From Odontesthes bonariensis (Eukaryota > Chordata > Actinopteri > Atheriniformes > Atherinopsidae), in assembly GCF_027942865.1 (NCBI RefSeq), contig NC_134517.1, forward strand, positions 11,138,275 to 11,202,274: DNA of 64,000 nucleotides. Reading direction: 5' to 3'. The notes below the pieces were generated by a model. It did no database searches. It was not told where the DNA came from and saw only the letters and a program-made list of their open reading frames with translations. Both the position numbers and the translations under genes were made by a program. Of the stretch, positions 46,800 to 59,554 are shown one piece after another. Every line of letters begins with the position of its first letter. Position 1 is the first letter of the stretch.

Positions 46800-49102
46800 A
46801 TGATTCTAATTATCAATATATCAAGTTAATGAAAATGAAAAAAAAAATTTTTTTTTCCTTTTCCGTTGTTAGTAAGCCCTTTGGACTTTTACTCCTTTTG
46901 TTCCGTCTGCTTTTTGGGCCTTAACGTCCCGTTGTGACAGAATGCCTCTTATTCAAATAATATATCATCCAGTTGGGATCTGTATGAATGTATGCTGCTT
47001 TACAACAAGAAGTCACAAAACAGTAGGCGGAATAAAACCAAAGCATGAACCAACAAATTAATCGAAATATTGTCGCCCACCATGCTGTCAAACACACACA
47101 CACACACTGAAATTTAGGGGTCTTCATTTTGACTTTGGCAATGACAAGGGCACCAGGCTATTAGTCCTTGTTTACACATTGCTTGGGCAATTTAGCTATT
47201 CAAATAGCACCGCTTACTGGAAAACAGCTCCTTAATGAAGAGATGACTGCGTAATATGCCATAAACCTGCTCTTTTATTCTTTCCCACACATCTCATGAA
47301 TACTGCCTGTACGCATATAGAGCCATGAAGTACACCTGCACACAAGCATACTTAAACACGTACTTAAATACACAATTTTCACGTACACACACACACACTC
47401 ATTCACACATGGGCAAATGCTATTATAATGCAATCTTGAGGAAACTGTGCCAGTTTTGCCACGTAAGTCAGAAAGGTCAAATTGCAAATGTCAGCTTTTT
47501 CCTTTTTATTTTAATTATTCTGTCAGGTTCAAAGAGTCTTCATCAGAAAGGAGCTGTTCTGACAAAAGAAGGCCTGAGCTCACAGATAAGCTCAACCCGA
47601 GTCTCCTCTTGACTCTCTTCTCTATACTTGGCACCTCTGCACTTGTCTCACACACAGCGACAGTTTGAATTACATCAGAGTAAATTACAACATATCATGG
47701 TGCCAGAGAGATGGTTTAGCAGTTACCAACTCACTGCGAATTGAGGCAGTTAATTTGGGTCTGGGGATCTTGATCTGGGCAGATTTTCAAAATCTCAGTT
47801 GCTACATGATAATGAGTTACGTACTGACTCCAATACTATGCTGTTACCAATCCACTGAGCCTCTCTTATGCATGTAACCGAATTACACAGGATGTTCTTT
47901 GATAATAGAAAATTTAAAATTTTGATAATTATTGCTCTTTAGCTCCCCCTACAGTAGTGTGATAAAACACCAGTGTCATCGAAACAAATCTTAACTTGAG
48001 TTCTGCACATGTACCCATACTCATGAATTTGTTTTCATGTTGAAAAGGCCACAAAGACACATCAAAAGCACACTAAAATGCCAAGCGACCATCGAGCAAA
48101 ACGGTGTGGTGTGGGACTGGAAACAAAAGTTGTGAACAGTGGAATCCCTGGGCCCTCTGGGGAAGTTTCAGGCCTGGGAATGAGTCAGAAACTAATCGTT
48201 TAACGTAGTTTTAAAACAATGACTGGCTTTGCAGTCATGTTGTTTTCATTTGTAGGTCAGATCTTGGCTAGAAGTCCCACTCCATTAGATATCAATCTGC
48301 TAAATAAATACTCATCTGTGTTGCTAAAATTGTACTTTTGAAAGATTTTAACTTGAAAATACATTTCATGTATAGCTTGAGCATGACTGCATGGTTTTCC
48401 TTGTTCAATGATTGAGGATGTATAAATAGGCTAATCTGACCACACACATATCTGAGCTCACTAGTATTGGTTAGATGCTTACACTACCTTCTCTGCTAGG
48501 TGTAGAGCGCACTCAGTTTGTCCCAATCCAGTCCTGGCTACTAGCTCTTGCTTGGTCCTGACCATATTCTCATCAGAACTTGCACAAAGTTCTCTTCCTT
48601 TTTCATTACTCACGGTGCATGAAAAAGAGTTAGACAGCCCCACCAGTTGGAAGAACTGACTCCAAGCTGAAATACTTAGACGTAGCATTGATGGTTGATT
48701 TCACTCATGTTTATGACTTATCGCACATTAAAAAAATCATGTTCCGGTAACGTGAACAAGGTTAAAAACAGGATTTTTAGCAGAGGAGACTAATAATTGA
48801 AACATGGCTTTTAATAAAATAATCTTTCTTTTCTGAAAGACTTTTTTAAATGCAACACTCTACAGCCTTGAGCATCTGAAGCATATTAATCACAGCAGCA
48901 GTCTTGAAATGCTGTTTTATCAGTGGTATCGTGACTATGATTTCAGTGACCTCAGACTCGACTGGGTCTGTGGTCCCACTGCAGCTCATTATGTTCTTCT
49001 CCGGCTTTGGCAACATCTGTTCAAACTGTTTTACTTGACACTCATTATCTATGCTTTTTTTCTATCTTATTAAGCATTTCGACTTTTTTCCACAAAGTTA
49101 TC
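46800..49102. other. Intergenic, no gene seen
   Basis: Contains short (ac)n runs at 47092-47106 and 47385-47398 and otherwise unique-looking AT-rich sequence. None of the short open frames has recognisable protein content. Confidence 0.4.
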
Positions 49103-49105
49103 TAT

Positions 49106-49598
49106 TGGCACTTTTCCACTACCTCGGCACGGCTCGGTTTGGTTGTGTTTCCATTACAAACGAGTATACTTCGTGCCTCCTGGACGTGGGCGGGGTCGTC
49201 GTAACACGGCTGCGCGTGTTGCTGCTCACCCTGTGGCTTTTTGTGGCACAGAAGGCAAGAGAAGAGAGCCAGAGAAGACTCCTGGCCGCCAGACAAAACA
49301 GTATAGAAAAGTACCGGAGAGTTTTGTTACGAGCTTCAAAAATACGACGTTTGGAGGTAAGCTAACGGTTGCTAACGCTAGCTTTTATTATCCGCGTTAT
49401 GACGCTTCCAGTGACGACACTCATCGCCCAATCAGTGGAAGGCATTCGGCTGACGTCACGTTTTAGTAACGCTTCGGCCCGCTTGGAACCAGGGCTGAGG
49501 TGCTACGGAAAATCGTCCCGGTTGCAGGTACGGCGTGCTAGTGGAAACACGCAATAGCGCGCCGAGCCGAGCCGAAGCGAGCTAGTGGAAAAGCACCA
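49106..49598. mobile_element. MITE with GC-rich inverted ends and TAT flanks
   Basis: The left end tggcacttttccactacctc and right end gagctagtggaaaagcacca are inverted repeats continued by cggctcgg/ccgagccg. TAT lies directly outside both ends (49103-49105, 49599-49601). The interior has a short argp-rich frame with no match that I know. A 3-bp duplication is compatible with a Harbinger-like or related origin. Confidence 0.75.
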
Positions 49599-49601
49599 TA
49601 T

Positions 49602-51041
49602 TACTGTACCTGTCACAGCATATTTGTAAGCAGGTTTTTCCTGTGCAGTATGGGAATCTGCGTATAATTTCCTTGTTTAACAGTACGTTGTCATCTCTAT
49701 CCAGTTAGCCACAGCCAACATCCTAAAGACTAGTTCATTCCTCACTATAAGCTCATATCATATCACATCCCACCCCTCAATAGACTTGTTGATTTCAGTG
49801 TTCTTATATAAAACTCTTTTACCCAGAGATGCTCTTCACTCATTTCTTTGCAATGAATTCAGTCAGTTGGTGATATCACTGGATAAAACACACACACACA
49901 AAGACACAAGGTCACAGACACACTCTAACCAGTGAATAACAGGCGGCTCCAGCCAGCTGAGGTGGAGACTGGTCTTGCCATGTGATTTGCCACATACATC
50001 AACTCTGTTGAGCAGAAAATTGAAATGGAAATGTGGGCCTTGGAGGAGAGTGGCTCCCATTTACCCCTGGACCAGAGCTAATGATTTGTCATTTCTCTCA
50101 GGGGCACAAACTGCTGCCCTCTCCCTCACAGTTTCCCCGCTGCAGGGGCCCAAGCAGGCCCACCATCATCTACTGTTTACACTTCTGTCTTATCTGCGTT
50201 TCCTTTCCACATTCGTGATGCTCCTGTTGAACTTTGATGCTCACATGAGAAGCTTGTTTAGTGATTAACCTTATGCAAAAAAAAAAACAAGATATATTAC
50301 ACATTATTTAAATGTTAACTGGTGTAGTTTTGCTGCTGTTTCGCTCATGAAGAAGGTCCAACACCGTCTGCTTTCCTACAGCCATTAAAACTAAAATATG
50401 TGAACCAAAGCATGATTGATGGATTTAGCTGTTGGCTTTAGTTAAAGGAACTTGCATTTGGCACTTCTAAAATGAAGCAATTGTTGAGGAAATTCTGATA
50501 AATAGATAAAATGTGTGTTTGCAGCAGCATGGTGGTTAAGGAGCAGCAGATGGGTTTTACATTATTGAAGGTCAGAGCCTTTCAAATGTGTTTCGGTCAC
50601 CTGAGATGACTGTTTGAATCTGCTTCTTGGGCTTTCATGGTGTCACCATCGGTGATTTATTATTGATCTGAAGGTGGTATCCACTGGGATGCTGAGCAGA
50701 AACCCACACACAGTAACAGCTTCGCACCATGTTTGGAAACTATCATTTCTTGAGCTGATGCTCTCCATGATTTCCTTCTCTTCACAGATTTTAGCATGGA
50801 GGAACACAAGCACCCAATGAAGTGCACAGAACTGGTGACAGCTCTTCTCTGGCTTTGTACAAACCGAGTGGGGATATCCTGCTCACGATGGGACTAAATC
50901 AAAATGAGTGCAATCTGTTGCTTTCTTTTTGCTAGAAAACATTTTACAAATTGACATGAAATACACAGTACTACACTGGAATGCATAGATTTTAATGAAT
51001 TGTTTTGAATTGGGCTGCATACAATTGGACTTTAACTGAAC
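49602..51041. other. Intergenic, no gene seen
   Basis: No supported gene or clear repeat. A CA run lies at 49888-49900. Confidence 0.4.
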
Positions 51042-51409
51042 TTAAAGGGATAGCCTCTTTTGACATGAAGCTGTATGACGTCCCACACTAGCAATATCAT
51101 TTATGAACATTTTCTTACCCCCCGCTGCGTCCTGTGAGCTGAGTTCCAGCCGAGTTTTGGCGTTGACGAAGGTAGTCCGGCTAGTTGGCTGGGGCTTAAA
51201 TAAAGCGTTTTGCTTCTCAAAACAATATGTGTTCAAAAGAGTAATACATTTGCATCACAAAATCGTTGTCCAGGAAAAAGTCAGACCTCACAATCGCTTG
51301 GCACTATTTTCTCTCCCTTCGTATCACTGCCTGCTGCCGCCTGCCGACAGCCGCACCTGTTACGGTGTTTGCTGCTCGGTCTGCACTTCGGTCTGCACAG
51401 CACGCAGTG
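51042..51409. mobile_element. Palindromic TTAA MITE, copy 3 (left half only)
   Basis: The left arm from ttaaagggatagcctctttt to the central cagcacgcagtg is present; the right arm is absent. The break is followed by a repeat tail (ggcgctacataaatataaaa, 51435-51455), suggesting that another element or a deletion removed the right half. Confidence 0.85.
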
Positions 51410-51599
51410 CCCTGAGATTCCTCCTGTTGTGAATTGGCGCTACATAAATATAAAAGAGAATTGGAATTTAATCGAAACGATGTACAAATCTGAGGTTTTA
51501 CTCAGTTCTCTGACATGACCGTCCACAGTGCACCACCACCTTCCATCCCATCCTGTGTCCTCATAAATGTTTTCAAAGATGTACTGCACTGGAGCCATC

Positions 51600-51765
51600 G
51601 GAAGTCAGAGTGTTGCACAAACTGCTCAACGTAACGGACAGCACGGCCCACCCTCTGCATAACGGAGGTCTTCAGTCAGAAGCTTCTTTGGGTTTGCTGC
51701 AATAAAGGCCAGCACAGGAGGTCATCCCTGCCTACAGCAATAACCACTCTTTGTGATTAGGATTT
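51600..51765 (+). mobile_element. LINE fragment downstream of RT region
   Basis: The run ttgcacaaactgctcaacgt, cttcagtcagaagcttcttt, gctgcaataaaggccagcac and aggaggtcatccctgcctac parallels 34160-34330 in the same order. Non-coding relic. Confidence 0.6.
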
Positions 51766-52599
51766 TTCTGCTTTTTATTATCTAGATATTATTTATACTG
51801 GAATAATATCGTCTCTCTTTGGGTTATATGACTAAATCGAATTGAACATTAGTCAATTCAATAAAATTTTACACTGTGTTTCACATTCTGTTGTGAGGTT
51901 GATATAATCCTAGATTTAGAATTAAGAAATTAGGCTACTGGTTCAACTGGGAGTCATTCAAAGCCAAAGCAGAGGCAGCACATCATTTGAATCAAAGCTG
52001 GTTTTTGACTCAGTGGTCCATAAACTGATTTTTTTTTTTTTCATTTTCATGTTTTTTACAAACATCAGGCAGGTCCCTCAGTTCCTGAGTCTTACCCTGA
52101 TTTGCATCTTATGGTCATCCCATCTTTGCTCTTCAGCATGGAACACATCCAGGGGCCACTCTTGACTGCTGAGCTGTCATCATTGGGGTGCTCTTCATTG
52201 AAGAAAAAAAACTCATTCTTTTAATTTGGACTTCTCCCTACAAAGTCATATTATTCTGAGGGTTTCATGTGTGGGGATCTGATTTTTTTAAATAAAACGT
52301 GTTGATTTATGACCAACTACAGTACCTTTTACATCTTTTCATTTGGGCAGTTTAGTTTTATGCGAAGTCACTGTTTGCTGTACTTTAGTTGGAACTGAAT
52401 TACGTTTCAGGGGAAAATATATTGACATTCATCTATAAATCATAATAAACACCAAATTGCAGGATAAGATTCTATTTCTACTTATTTTCTGATCTAACGA
52501 AATGACAAAAAAGAAAATGTATAGATACAATGATTTGATTCTAACCTTGTTAGTTTGTGACCACTTAATAAACAGTAGAACCTCGTTAGGGAATCGTCC

Positions 52600-53060
52600 C
52601 AAAGTCGGATCAAGACCGAGACCAAAATAGGTGTTACTACACCTGAAGAAGTATTCACTGTCTTAGCACACCTTCCAAGATAGGTCAGACAACAAAAGAT
52701 GGACCAGGGTTTGGCAAAAAGGGAATTACTCAGAGAGGCAACAAAGAGGCCAAAGCTAAACTTAAAGGAACAGTGGAGCTTAACAGCAGAGATTGGAGTT
52801 TCTGTATTTAGGACCACTTTAAGCTGCAGTTGGCAAAGAGGATCTTTATGGAGGACTGGTCATTGTTTGTTAGATCCCCAAAATGCATCTTGTAGAGTCC
52901 CATAACATGTGGAGGAAGGTACTCTGGTCAGATAATCTGAAACCAACTCCTTCCATCTGGCATCATGCCATTCCAACAGGTAAGCATGGTAGTAGTAGCA
53001 TCATGCTGTGGGGAAGTTTGACTTCGACCAGCTCAGTCTCAGCAGAATACGTGTTGTAAG
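52600..53060 (+). mobile_element. Tc1/mariner relic (family C)
   Basis: Transposase-derived stretches ttaacagcagagattggagt, taggaccactttaagctgca and tactctggtcagataatctg are followed by agcatcatgctgtggggaag. The first two match the relic at 31860-32040. Broken by indels. Confidence 0.65.
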
Positions 53061-53701
53061 TACCTTTATCCACTTCTCTACATTGTAGTAAGTGTCACAA
53101 CCCATAGTTGTAAATGGCGAGATGGCAACATACCCTTGGACTGCTGTTTTCTGTAGGGCAGCATTCAGGTGACACGAGGGGAATCCGTACTAAAATGTCT
53201 AAGCTGTAACCATTTAGATGAAAAAAACCAAAAAAAAAAACCAGACTGTAATCATGTTAATTTGTAATATTTAAACCAAACCATGTCATTTTAACTCCCA
53301 CCCCTAACCATCTTCCTATCAGAGTGCAGCAAAAGAGTATGGAATCACAAGTGGGAGGGAAACTGAAAGCGTTTAAAACTATGGAAAACATTGTGCGTCA
53401 GGCATCCTGCGCTGTGGACCGACATGGCTGTTTCATGTGGTTGCATTAGCATGGCATTTCAAAATCTGTCTGAACTGAATGATGGATGGTTATACAGCAC
53501 TTTCTTGGCACTGTAACATTTGCTTGAGATTTCAGTGAAACCAAAACATAAAAAACCTTGCTATTTCATTGGAGACATACCATGAATTATCTCATCATTT
53601 AGATCTGCATAAGAACTGTTTTTTTGTGTGTGGATTGCCCCCTCAGCAATAAAAAGCTCTGACCAGCTATAGCTCTAACTGTATAATGCTACTTATGCAT
53701 C

Positions 53702-53740
53702 ACATTACGGTCATTTTGCAGACGCTTTTATCCAAAGCGA
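53702..53740. repeat. Common fish repeat fragment (gacgcttttatccaaagcga)
   Basis: ttttgcagacgcttttatcc followed by aaagcgactc is a widespread fish SINE-type segment. Assigned from memory. Confidence 0.45.
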
Positions 53741-53889
53741 CTCGTCTAACAATGACTAATCAGTATGCACACTGTAGTGACCCTTAGTGATTTCTTGTAT
53801 AACCGTTTCGCAGACACACAGAAAAATGAAGACACAGAAACACGATAAAAAAAGAATCCCAACCATGTCCAAAAGTAAACTAAGAACTC

Positions 53890-56800
53890 TTTTATTCTTT
53901 TTTGTTGATTTTATATATCTATCTATAGTTGTTAACTTTTTTTTCTTTTTTTTTCCTCTACAGAGTCCTTTTAAAGTTTGTCATCATGCTAGGTGCAGCT
54001 TCAGTGTTGTTAGTACATGCAAGGTTGTGGTTTTTGTTGGTGAAGGATTTCACACAGTGGACAACTGGAGAGGGGGGCAGAACAGAGAAACCCAGAATGT
54101 GTAAAAGCTGACCAATCTGAGCTCATCAAACAAAAGCAAAATATAACCCCACCACCGGGAGGGAGGGGGGGGGGCTGGGGTGCACTGACCATCATCAAGG
54201 GTTCACAAAGGGTTACGCAGAAGCAATTCAGTTCTTGCTGTGATAGTTCGATCCATCCAAACCTTAAATGGGGACCTTTTTCTTTTTCTTCTTCTTCTTT
54301 TTTTTTTTTCAAATCATGACATCATTAGTGGACATCTTTAGTGCAGTCAAAATAACAAAAAATATCTAGAAGCAGGCAATCTTTAGGGGAAAATGTACAA
54401 AAGAAATCCCCAGACAGCTTTGTTGAGAGAGAACAAAACAAGAGAAGAACAGAGAGAAAAGTGGAGGAGCAGAGGAGGGGAAACACGAGTCAGGTCAGAC
54501 TCCTGAACGTTAAAGGAGAAATCAGGGGTATTGCTTGTGACTTTGGTCTGGGTCTTTTTGTCGGGGGGGGGGCACTGGATCCCACAGTTCTCTGTGATAT
54601 TTACTAATCCTAACACCAAATTTGAAGTTTTTTTTTTTCACTTTCTACTCAACACCTGCTTTTCTAATACTGACTCAAAAAAAAAAAAACTACCAAATAT
54701 CAGTGAAAAAGTTACATACTGTATATGACATCACGAGTGCCAGCTGGTGGATGCCACTTTTAGCTGAGGCACTTAAAAGTGCATGTTTTTTTTTCTCTCC
54801 TATGTGTGTGTGTGTGTTTGTGTGCGTGTCCGGCTACAAAGGGGATGAAAGCATGTTACCCCCGGCAGTGTCAGCGCCATGCTTTATGGTGAGTTGCACA
54901 GAACCACAAATACCCGGGAACAGTAACGTCTTCACAGTTCCAGCAAGAGAGGAAAAGATCAGAGCAGTTTTCAAGGATGCGTTTGATTTACATGGAAGTA
55001 GATTTGCCATATTTGTTGTTTCATATATACACAGAAATACTATATTGCAGCAATAATGATCGCAGGTCACAATATACATGTGGTCACTGACAGCTACAAA
55101 TGCACAAGAGAAGCCTGACTATTCGATCCCCCATATGGAACTGAATACATCCTCTTTTCTTTTTTGTACAAAGAAGTAGTACATTGTGTGGATATTCAAA
55201 AACCTGACGGTAAAGATTGGATGGCAGACTTACGCATGAGATATTAGAAAAGAACTGTCATCAGGAGAACACTGGGTCAGAAACACACATGGACATCTGT
55301 ATCTTTGGTGAAGACTTGACTTGAGTATGCTTCGACACCTGAGCACACACAGAAGTTGCACACTCACACACACATCTTTCCATCGACTGGAAGTGAGAGT
55401 TCACCGTGGTTACTTGGAAATGTTTCTTCATTAATCAGCTTCAAACATGCAGGCAATTAACAGAGAGTATGTCACAAAGGTTGTGTTCACATTACCAGGC
55501 TGACGCGACTTAAATGGGATTTTTCTCAGGGCTGTGCACGCAGAAAACACATGTTCAATTCTGACTTTCAAACCTCTGTTTGCGTCGCTTTGGCTGGGCT
55601 CAAATGCCCAGCCGCACTGTTCAATCTTCCTTCGATACAAATACAATTTGAGGATTTACAATCACAAGTACAACCGTCTCGCATCCGACTTCCAACTGCT
55701 CGCCTAGACAGTACACATGTGCACGAGACACCCTTTTGCATGCGGAATTTGTGTCAACAAACAGGAAACGTCAGAATTGTGAGACCATGTGGGAGATTAG
55801 ACTGAGACACACAAACGACTGTGAAAAGAAAGCTGTCACAGCACAACGTTTAGTTCTGCAGGTCTACGACAACGACACGCATTACATGCATATAAGCAAA
55901 AATCCGTGTGGAACTCCATATGAACGTCCTCACTCATGTTGCATAGCCATGTGTTGGATAAATATCCCACCAAGGACCACATACGAAAGTAACAAAAGTT
56001 GGGGCTTTCTGTATCCACACAGTGCTGAAAAAAAAAAAACTCAATCAATAAATAAATCAGTTGCTTCAGCCCGGTGATGTGAACAGAAGCTTAGGTATGA
56101 GACAAGCGTCATAAACCTGCAGCACTACGACAACAACACAGAAGCAACTAAAACAGGACAAGCTTCTCCATCTTTTCTTATAGTCGGACAAATGTTTGAT
56201 ATCGTCTACAAATGTGCTGTGATAGCTTCCATTTCTGAACAATTGTCCCGTGGCACATTCTCCTCCGTGGTCTGAAAAATGTTTCCCGTGGTGTGGGGGC
56301 TGTTTCAGCGGGCGGTCCCCGTGAAACAAGACGCCCGCGAACAGCCAACTCTGAGTCACACGATGCGGCCGGTACTGTGAGCACAGCCTCGCTTTCTGAC
56401 GTGTGGGGGAACAAGAGGAGGATAACCATGACACCACACTGCGATACATTTGGTTGTAAACTACAGGCAACAGGTATTAGCATACAACTTGTGAGTCTGT
56501 TCATACAGGGACTGCATAATACTTTACTGTGTGAAGGTGCTTCTAAAGAAGACTGTGTGGAGGGACTACAACATGTTTGCATCACGCTCACGACAGATTA
56601 GTACAATGTGGAATCTGGTGAATAGAACTTCAAATATTGGACTGTTTGTGCCATGGCAGCACGTCTATTGATAGCTGATCTGACAATTATCATAAATCAC
56701 TGCCAACAAAGTGACATAAATACAAGTTCTAAGAGGTTTTGTTGTACTGTCACTGTTTCCACCACAGCATCATCCCCAATCCTTAAATCCCTCGTGGGAA

Positions 56801-57938
56801 GGAGGAAAATAACAGCGGTCCCTTCCACCCCAGAGCCAGTCGATCACAAGAAATCTAGAAAAACAGAGACAAAGATTCAAAGCTGCCTGTGGAGGAAGTT
56901 GCTGGCATTCATTCAAAAAAATCGTTCACGGATGGACGCATGGAGTTCCCCATCACATGAATTCTGCTCTGCAAGCCTCTCAAGTCTCAGTTTCCATGCA
57001 AAGCCATGGCTTAAATCAAGGAGAAAAATACAACGTGCAGCACCTCCCAAAGATTGTCCCAAGACCCAGGCGAGGGGAGGAGTCCACACGAGCCACCCCA
57101 CGCTGTTCAAGTATGAAACGATAGTGATGGAAAATAACTCACCGAACAAAGGATTTGAATGAATGAGAGACAAAAACGCCAACAAGAGTGTGCTAAGCTG
57201 CTGCCTTGGAAATTCTTTCGGGTTAGTGAATCAAACAGGGCGACAGTATTTCAGAATATTTCCAACTTTAATACAGGGGCTAAGAACATGTAGTCTCATC
57301 CTAAGGAACCAATCAGATAACACACATTTTCTGTTATAGCTACCTTATGTTCATTTCTCCGTACTAGATTTACATCTTGAAAATGTATGCATCCTTAAAT
57401 TAAAGATCATAATCCTTAATTCTAGCAAGTACATATAGATATCTTTAGGTCCATAAACACAATAGTTTTAGTCAAAAAAATATCCTGCTTCTAGGCTACA
57501 TTTCACCCTAAACCGGCTACACTCATCGATTAAGAAGATGAAACTGTATAACTTCAGCTTCGACATCTACAGCATCAGGGACAGGATCTCTGGGAAACAA
57601 GAACAACTAAGTGGTACAAAAAAAAAAAAAAAACAGTGATTCCAGTTTCAAAACAGAAAACGAACAGATGGAAAACACAGTTCAAGAAAAACGGAAAAGA
57701 AAAGGTTCAAAATCAAACACGGTGACAAAAGACACAAGGCCCGAGGTCCACTGAGGAATGAGAATGATGAGCTATGAGTAGTTTGAGGAACCACGCATGT
57801 ACAAAGTGCACGTGCGCCGCCGACGCATGGGGACGGAAGGAAACGCCTGGCTGTTTCAGAAGGGGCTCTCTGGCTCTCAGGCCTGGGTCAGGTGGGGAGG
57901 AGTGGAAGCTTCAGGAACCCCTTGGTCCCCGAACTCCC
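53890..57938 (-). other. Probable adarb1 3' UTR / downstream region
   Basis: No protein-coding exon is recognised in this 4 kb directly after the adarb1 stop codon. TTTATT at 53890-53895 (AATAAA on the minus strand) and TTTAAT at 57267-57272 (ATTAAA) are candidate ends. ADAR2 mRNAs of vertebrates have long 3' UTRs, so much of this may be transcribed. It includes a (tg)n run at 54804-54826, homopolymers, and no transposon that I recognise, unlike the rest of the intergenic DNA. Confidence 0.4.
54804..54826. repeat. TG microsatellite
   Basis: tgtgtgtgtgtgtgtttgtg, imperfect, in the putative adarb1 3' UTR. Confidence 0.75.
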
Positions 57939-58115
57939 TCAGGAGCCGAGGGTGAACTGGTCTTGCTCGATGGGCTTTTTGACCCAGGCCCCCAGGCCGG
58001 CCTTGTGGAAGGCCTTGATGAGCGCCTTCTTCGCAGAGTGATACTCTGTGGCCGCCTGCTTGGCTTCATGGTAGGAGCTGGGCTTGAGCACCTTGATCCG
58101 CAAGACGGACGACAG
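57939..58115 (-). CDS. adarb1: adarb1 (ADAR2) last coding exon
   Basis: A cctcctcctcctcag acceptor opens this exon, which encodes [20 protein letters not shown] and ends [17 protein letters not shown] with TGA. It is the C-terminal end of the adenosine deaminase domain of ADAR2, which edits A to I in dsRNA, notably in glutamate-receptor transcripts. In ADAR2 this end supplies tyrosine, lysine and tryptophan contacts to the buried inositol hexakisphosphate; the YHE, K, EY, AK, AW pattern is kept. Human has WVEKP where this has WVKKP. ADARB2 differs more in this region (QQF..TL end), which supports adarb1. Confidence 0.93.
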   Translation of the reverse strand: MSSVLRIKVLKPSSYHEAKQAATEYHSAKKALIKAFHKAGLGAWVKKPIEQDQFTLGS

Positions 58116-58314
58116 CTGAGGAGGAGGAGGCAACAAAGACAATAATCAGTTAAAACAAACAGAACAAAGCAGAAATCCAATCCTAAGTTTGACATATTCC
58201 CTCTTAATTTGCTAGTTTTAAAGATGCGACTCCCTTTCCCAACACTGCCACGTTTCAGTTCACACTCGCCCACTGATCCGGATCAGAAATCCGTTTAGAA
58301 AACAGGACTTTCTC

Positions 58315-58943
58315 ATAGTTCGCCTCTTTTGACATGAAGCTGTATGACATCCCATATTAGCAACATCATTTATGAACATTTTCTTACCCCCCGCTGCGTC
58401 CTGTGAGCCGAGTTCCAGCCGAGTTTTGGTGTTGACGAAGCTAGTCCGGCTAGTTGGCTGGGGCTAAAAAAATAAAGCGTCTTGCTTCTCAAAACAATAT
58501 GCGTTCAAAAGAGTAATACATTTGCATCACAAAATCGTTCATCCAGGAAAAGTCAGACCTCACCATCGCCTGGCGCTATTTTCTCTCCCTTCATATCACT
58601 GCAGACCGAGCAGTAAACACCGTAACAGGCGCGGCTGTCGGCAGCACGCAGTGATATGAAGGGAGAGAAAATAGCGCCAGGCGATGGTGAGGTCTGACTT
58701 TTTCATGCACAATGATTTTGTGATGCAAATGTATTACTCTTTTGAACGCATATTGTTTTGAGAAGCAAAACGCTTTATTTTTGTGGCCCCAGCCAACTAG
58801 CCAGACTACCTTCGTCAACGCCAAAACTTGGCTGGAACTCTGCTCACAGGACGCAGCAGGGGGTAAGTCAATGTTCATAAATGATGTTGCTAATATGGGA
58901 TGTCATACAGCTTCATGTCAAAAGAGGCGAACTATCCCTTTAA
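58315..58943. mobile_element. Palindromic TTAA MITE, copy 4, in last adarb1 intron
   Basis: The arms atagttcgcctcttttgaca and tgtcaaaagaggcgaactat are nearly perfect inverted repeats. A second nested pair at about 58562-58600 and 58650-58688 (atttctctcccttcatat-type) brings total pairing close to the whole 629 bp. The left TTAAAGGG end is lost. It starts 200 bp upstream, in transcript sense, of the splice acceptor of the final coding exon. Confidence 0.9.
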
Positions 58944-58945
58944 TG

Positions 58946-59158
58946 CAGGGCTACCCAAATCCGGACCTCGAGGGCCGACGTCCTGCAGGTTTTGGATGTT
59001 TCCCTGCTCCATCACACCTGATTCAGATCGATGCTTCATCAGCTGGTTTAACAACCTTTTGAAGAGCTCAATTTCATCTGAATCAGCTGTGTTGAAGCAG
59101 GGAAACATCTGAAACCTGCAGGACGTCGGCCCTCGAGGACCGGATTTGGGTAGCCCTG
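58946..59158. mobile_element. Small palindromic hAT-like MITE abutting MITE copy 4
   Basis: The ends cagggctacccaaatccg and cggatttgggtagccctg are inverted repeats extended by cctcgagg and gccgacgtcctgcaggt. Flanks ctttaatg (58938-58945) and ctttaaag (59159-59166) are an 8-bp duplication with one mismatch, as for hAT. The left copy lies across the TTAA terminus of MITE copy 4. Confidence 0.88.
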
Positions 59159-59216
59159 CTTTAAAGGATCTCACACGTGTAAAAGCTGGCAGCCAGCCGC
59201 TGTGCTCTGTCTGTAC

Positions 59217-59395
59217 CTTGCAGTGCAGTCGCACCCAGCGGCTGTAGAGGGCATGTTTGCAGAGTCGTGAGGCGCGGCCCATGTCGTCCTTCCCTGTGGT
59301 TGCATTGATCACTTCCAGGGCCTGGTCGCCCACTGTCCAGTTCACGCTGAAGTTTGGTGCCTTGCCTGGCTGCCGGGCTTCAGCATTGCTTATAC
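59217..59395 (-). CDS. adarb1: adarb1 (ADAR2) penultimate coding exon
   Basis: Bounded by a cttcag acceptor and a gtacag donor, it encodes GISNAEARQPGKAPNFSVNW, then INATTGKDDMGRASRLCKHA and ends RLHCK in phase 0. This is the well-conserved central part of the ADAR2 deaminase domain C-terminal half. It joins the exon at 63573 in phase 1 and the last exon in phase 0. ADARB2 has a clearly different INATTGRR stretch, so adarb1 is preferred. Fish have two adarb1 paralogues; which one cannot be told here. Confidence 0.95.
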
Positions 59396-59554
59396 CTGAA
59401 GTGAGAAAGCCACAGGGATAAAGACTGAGCAGATGTTCAAACAGGTTGAAATGTTTATGTCTACCTGCCCCTGCCCATACTGTACATGTCTTTGTGGAAC
59501 AATAGCTCAGAATATGAAAAAAAACTTCAAACCAACCCGTTCTCACAGCAACTA

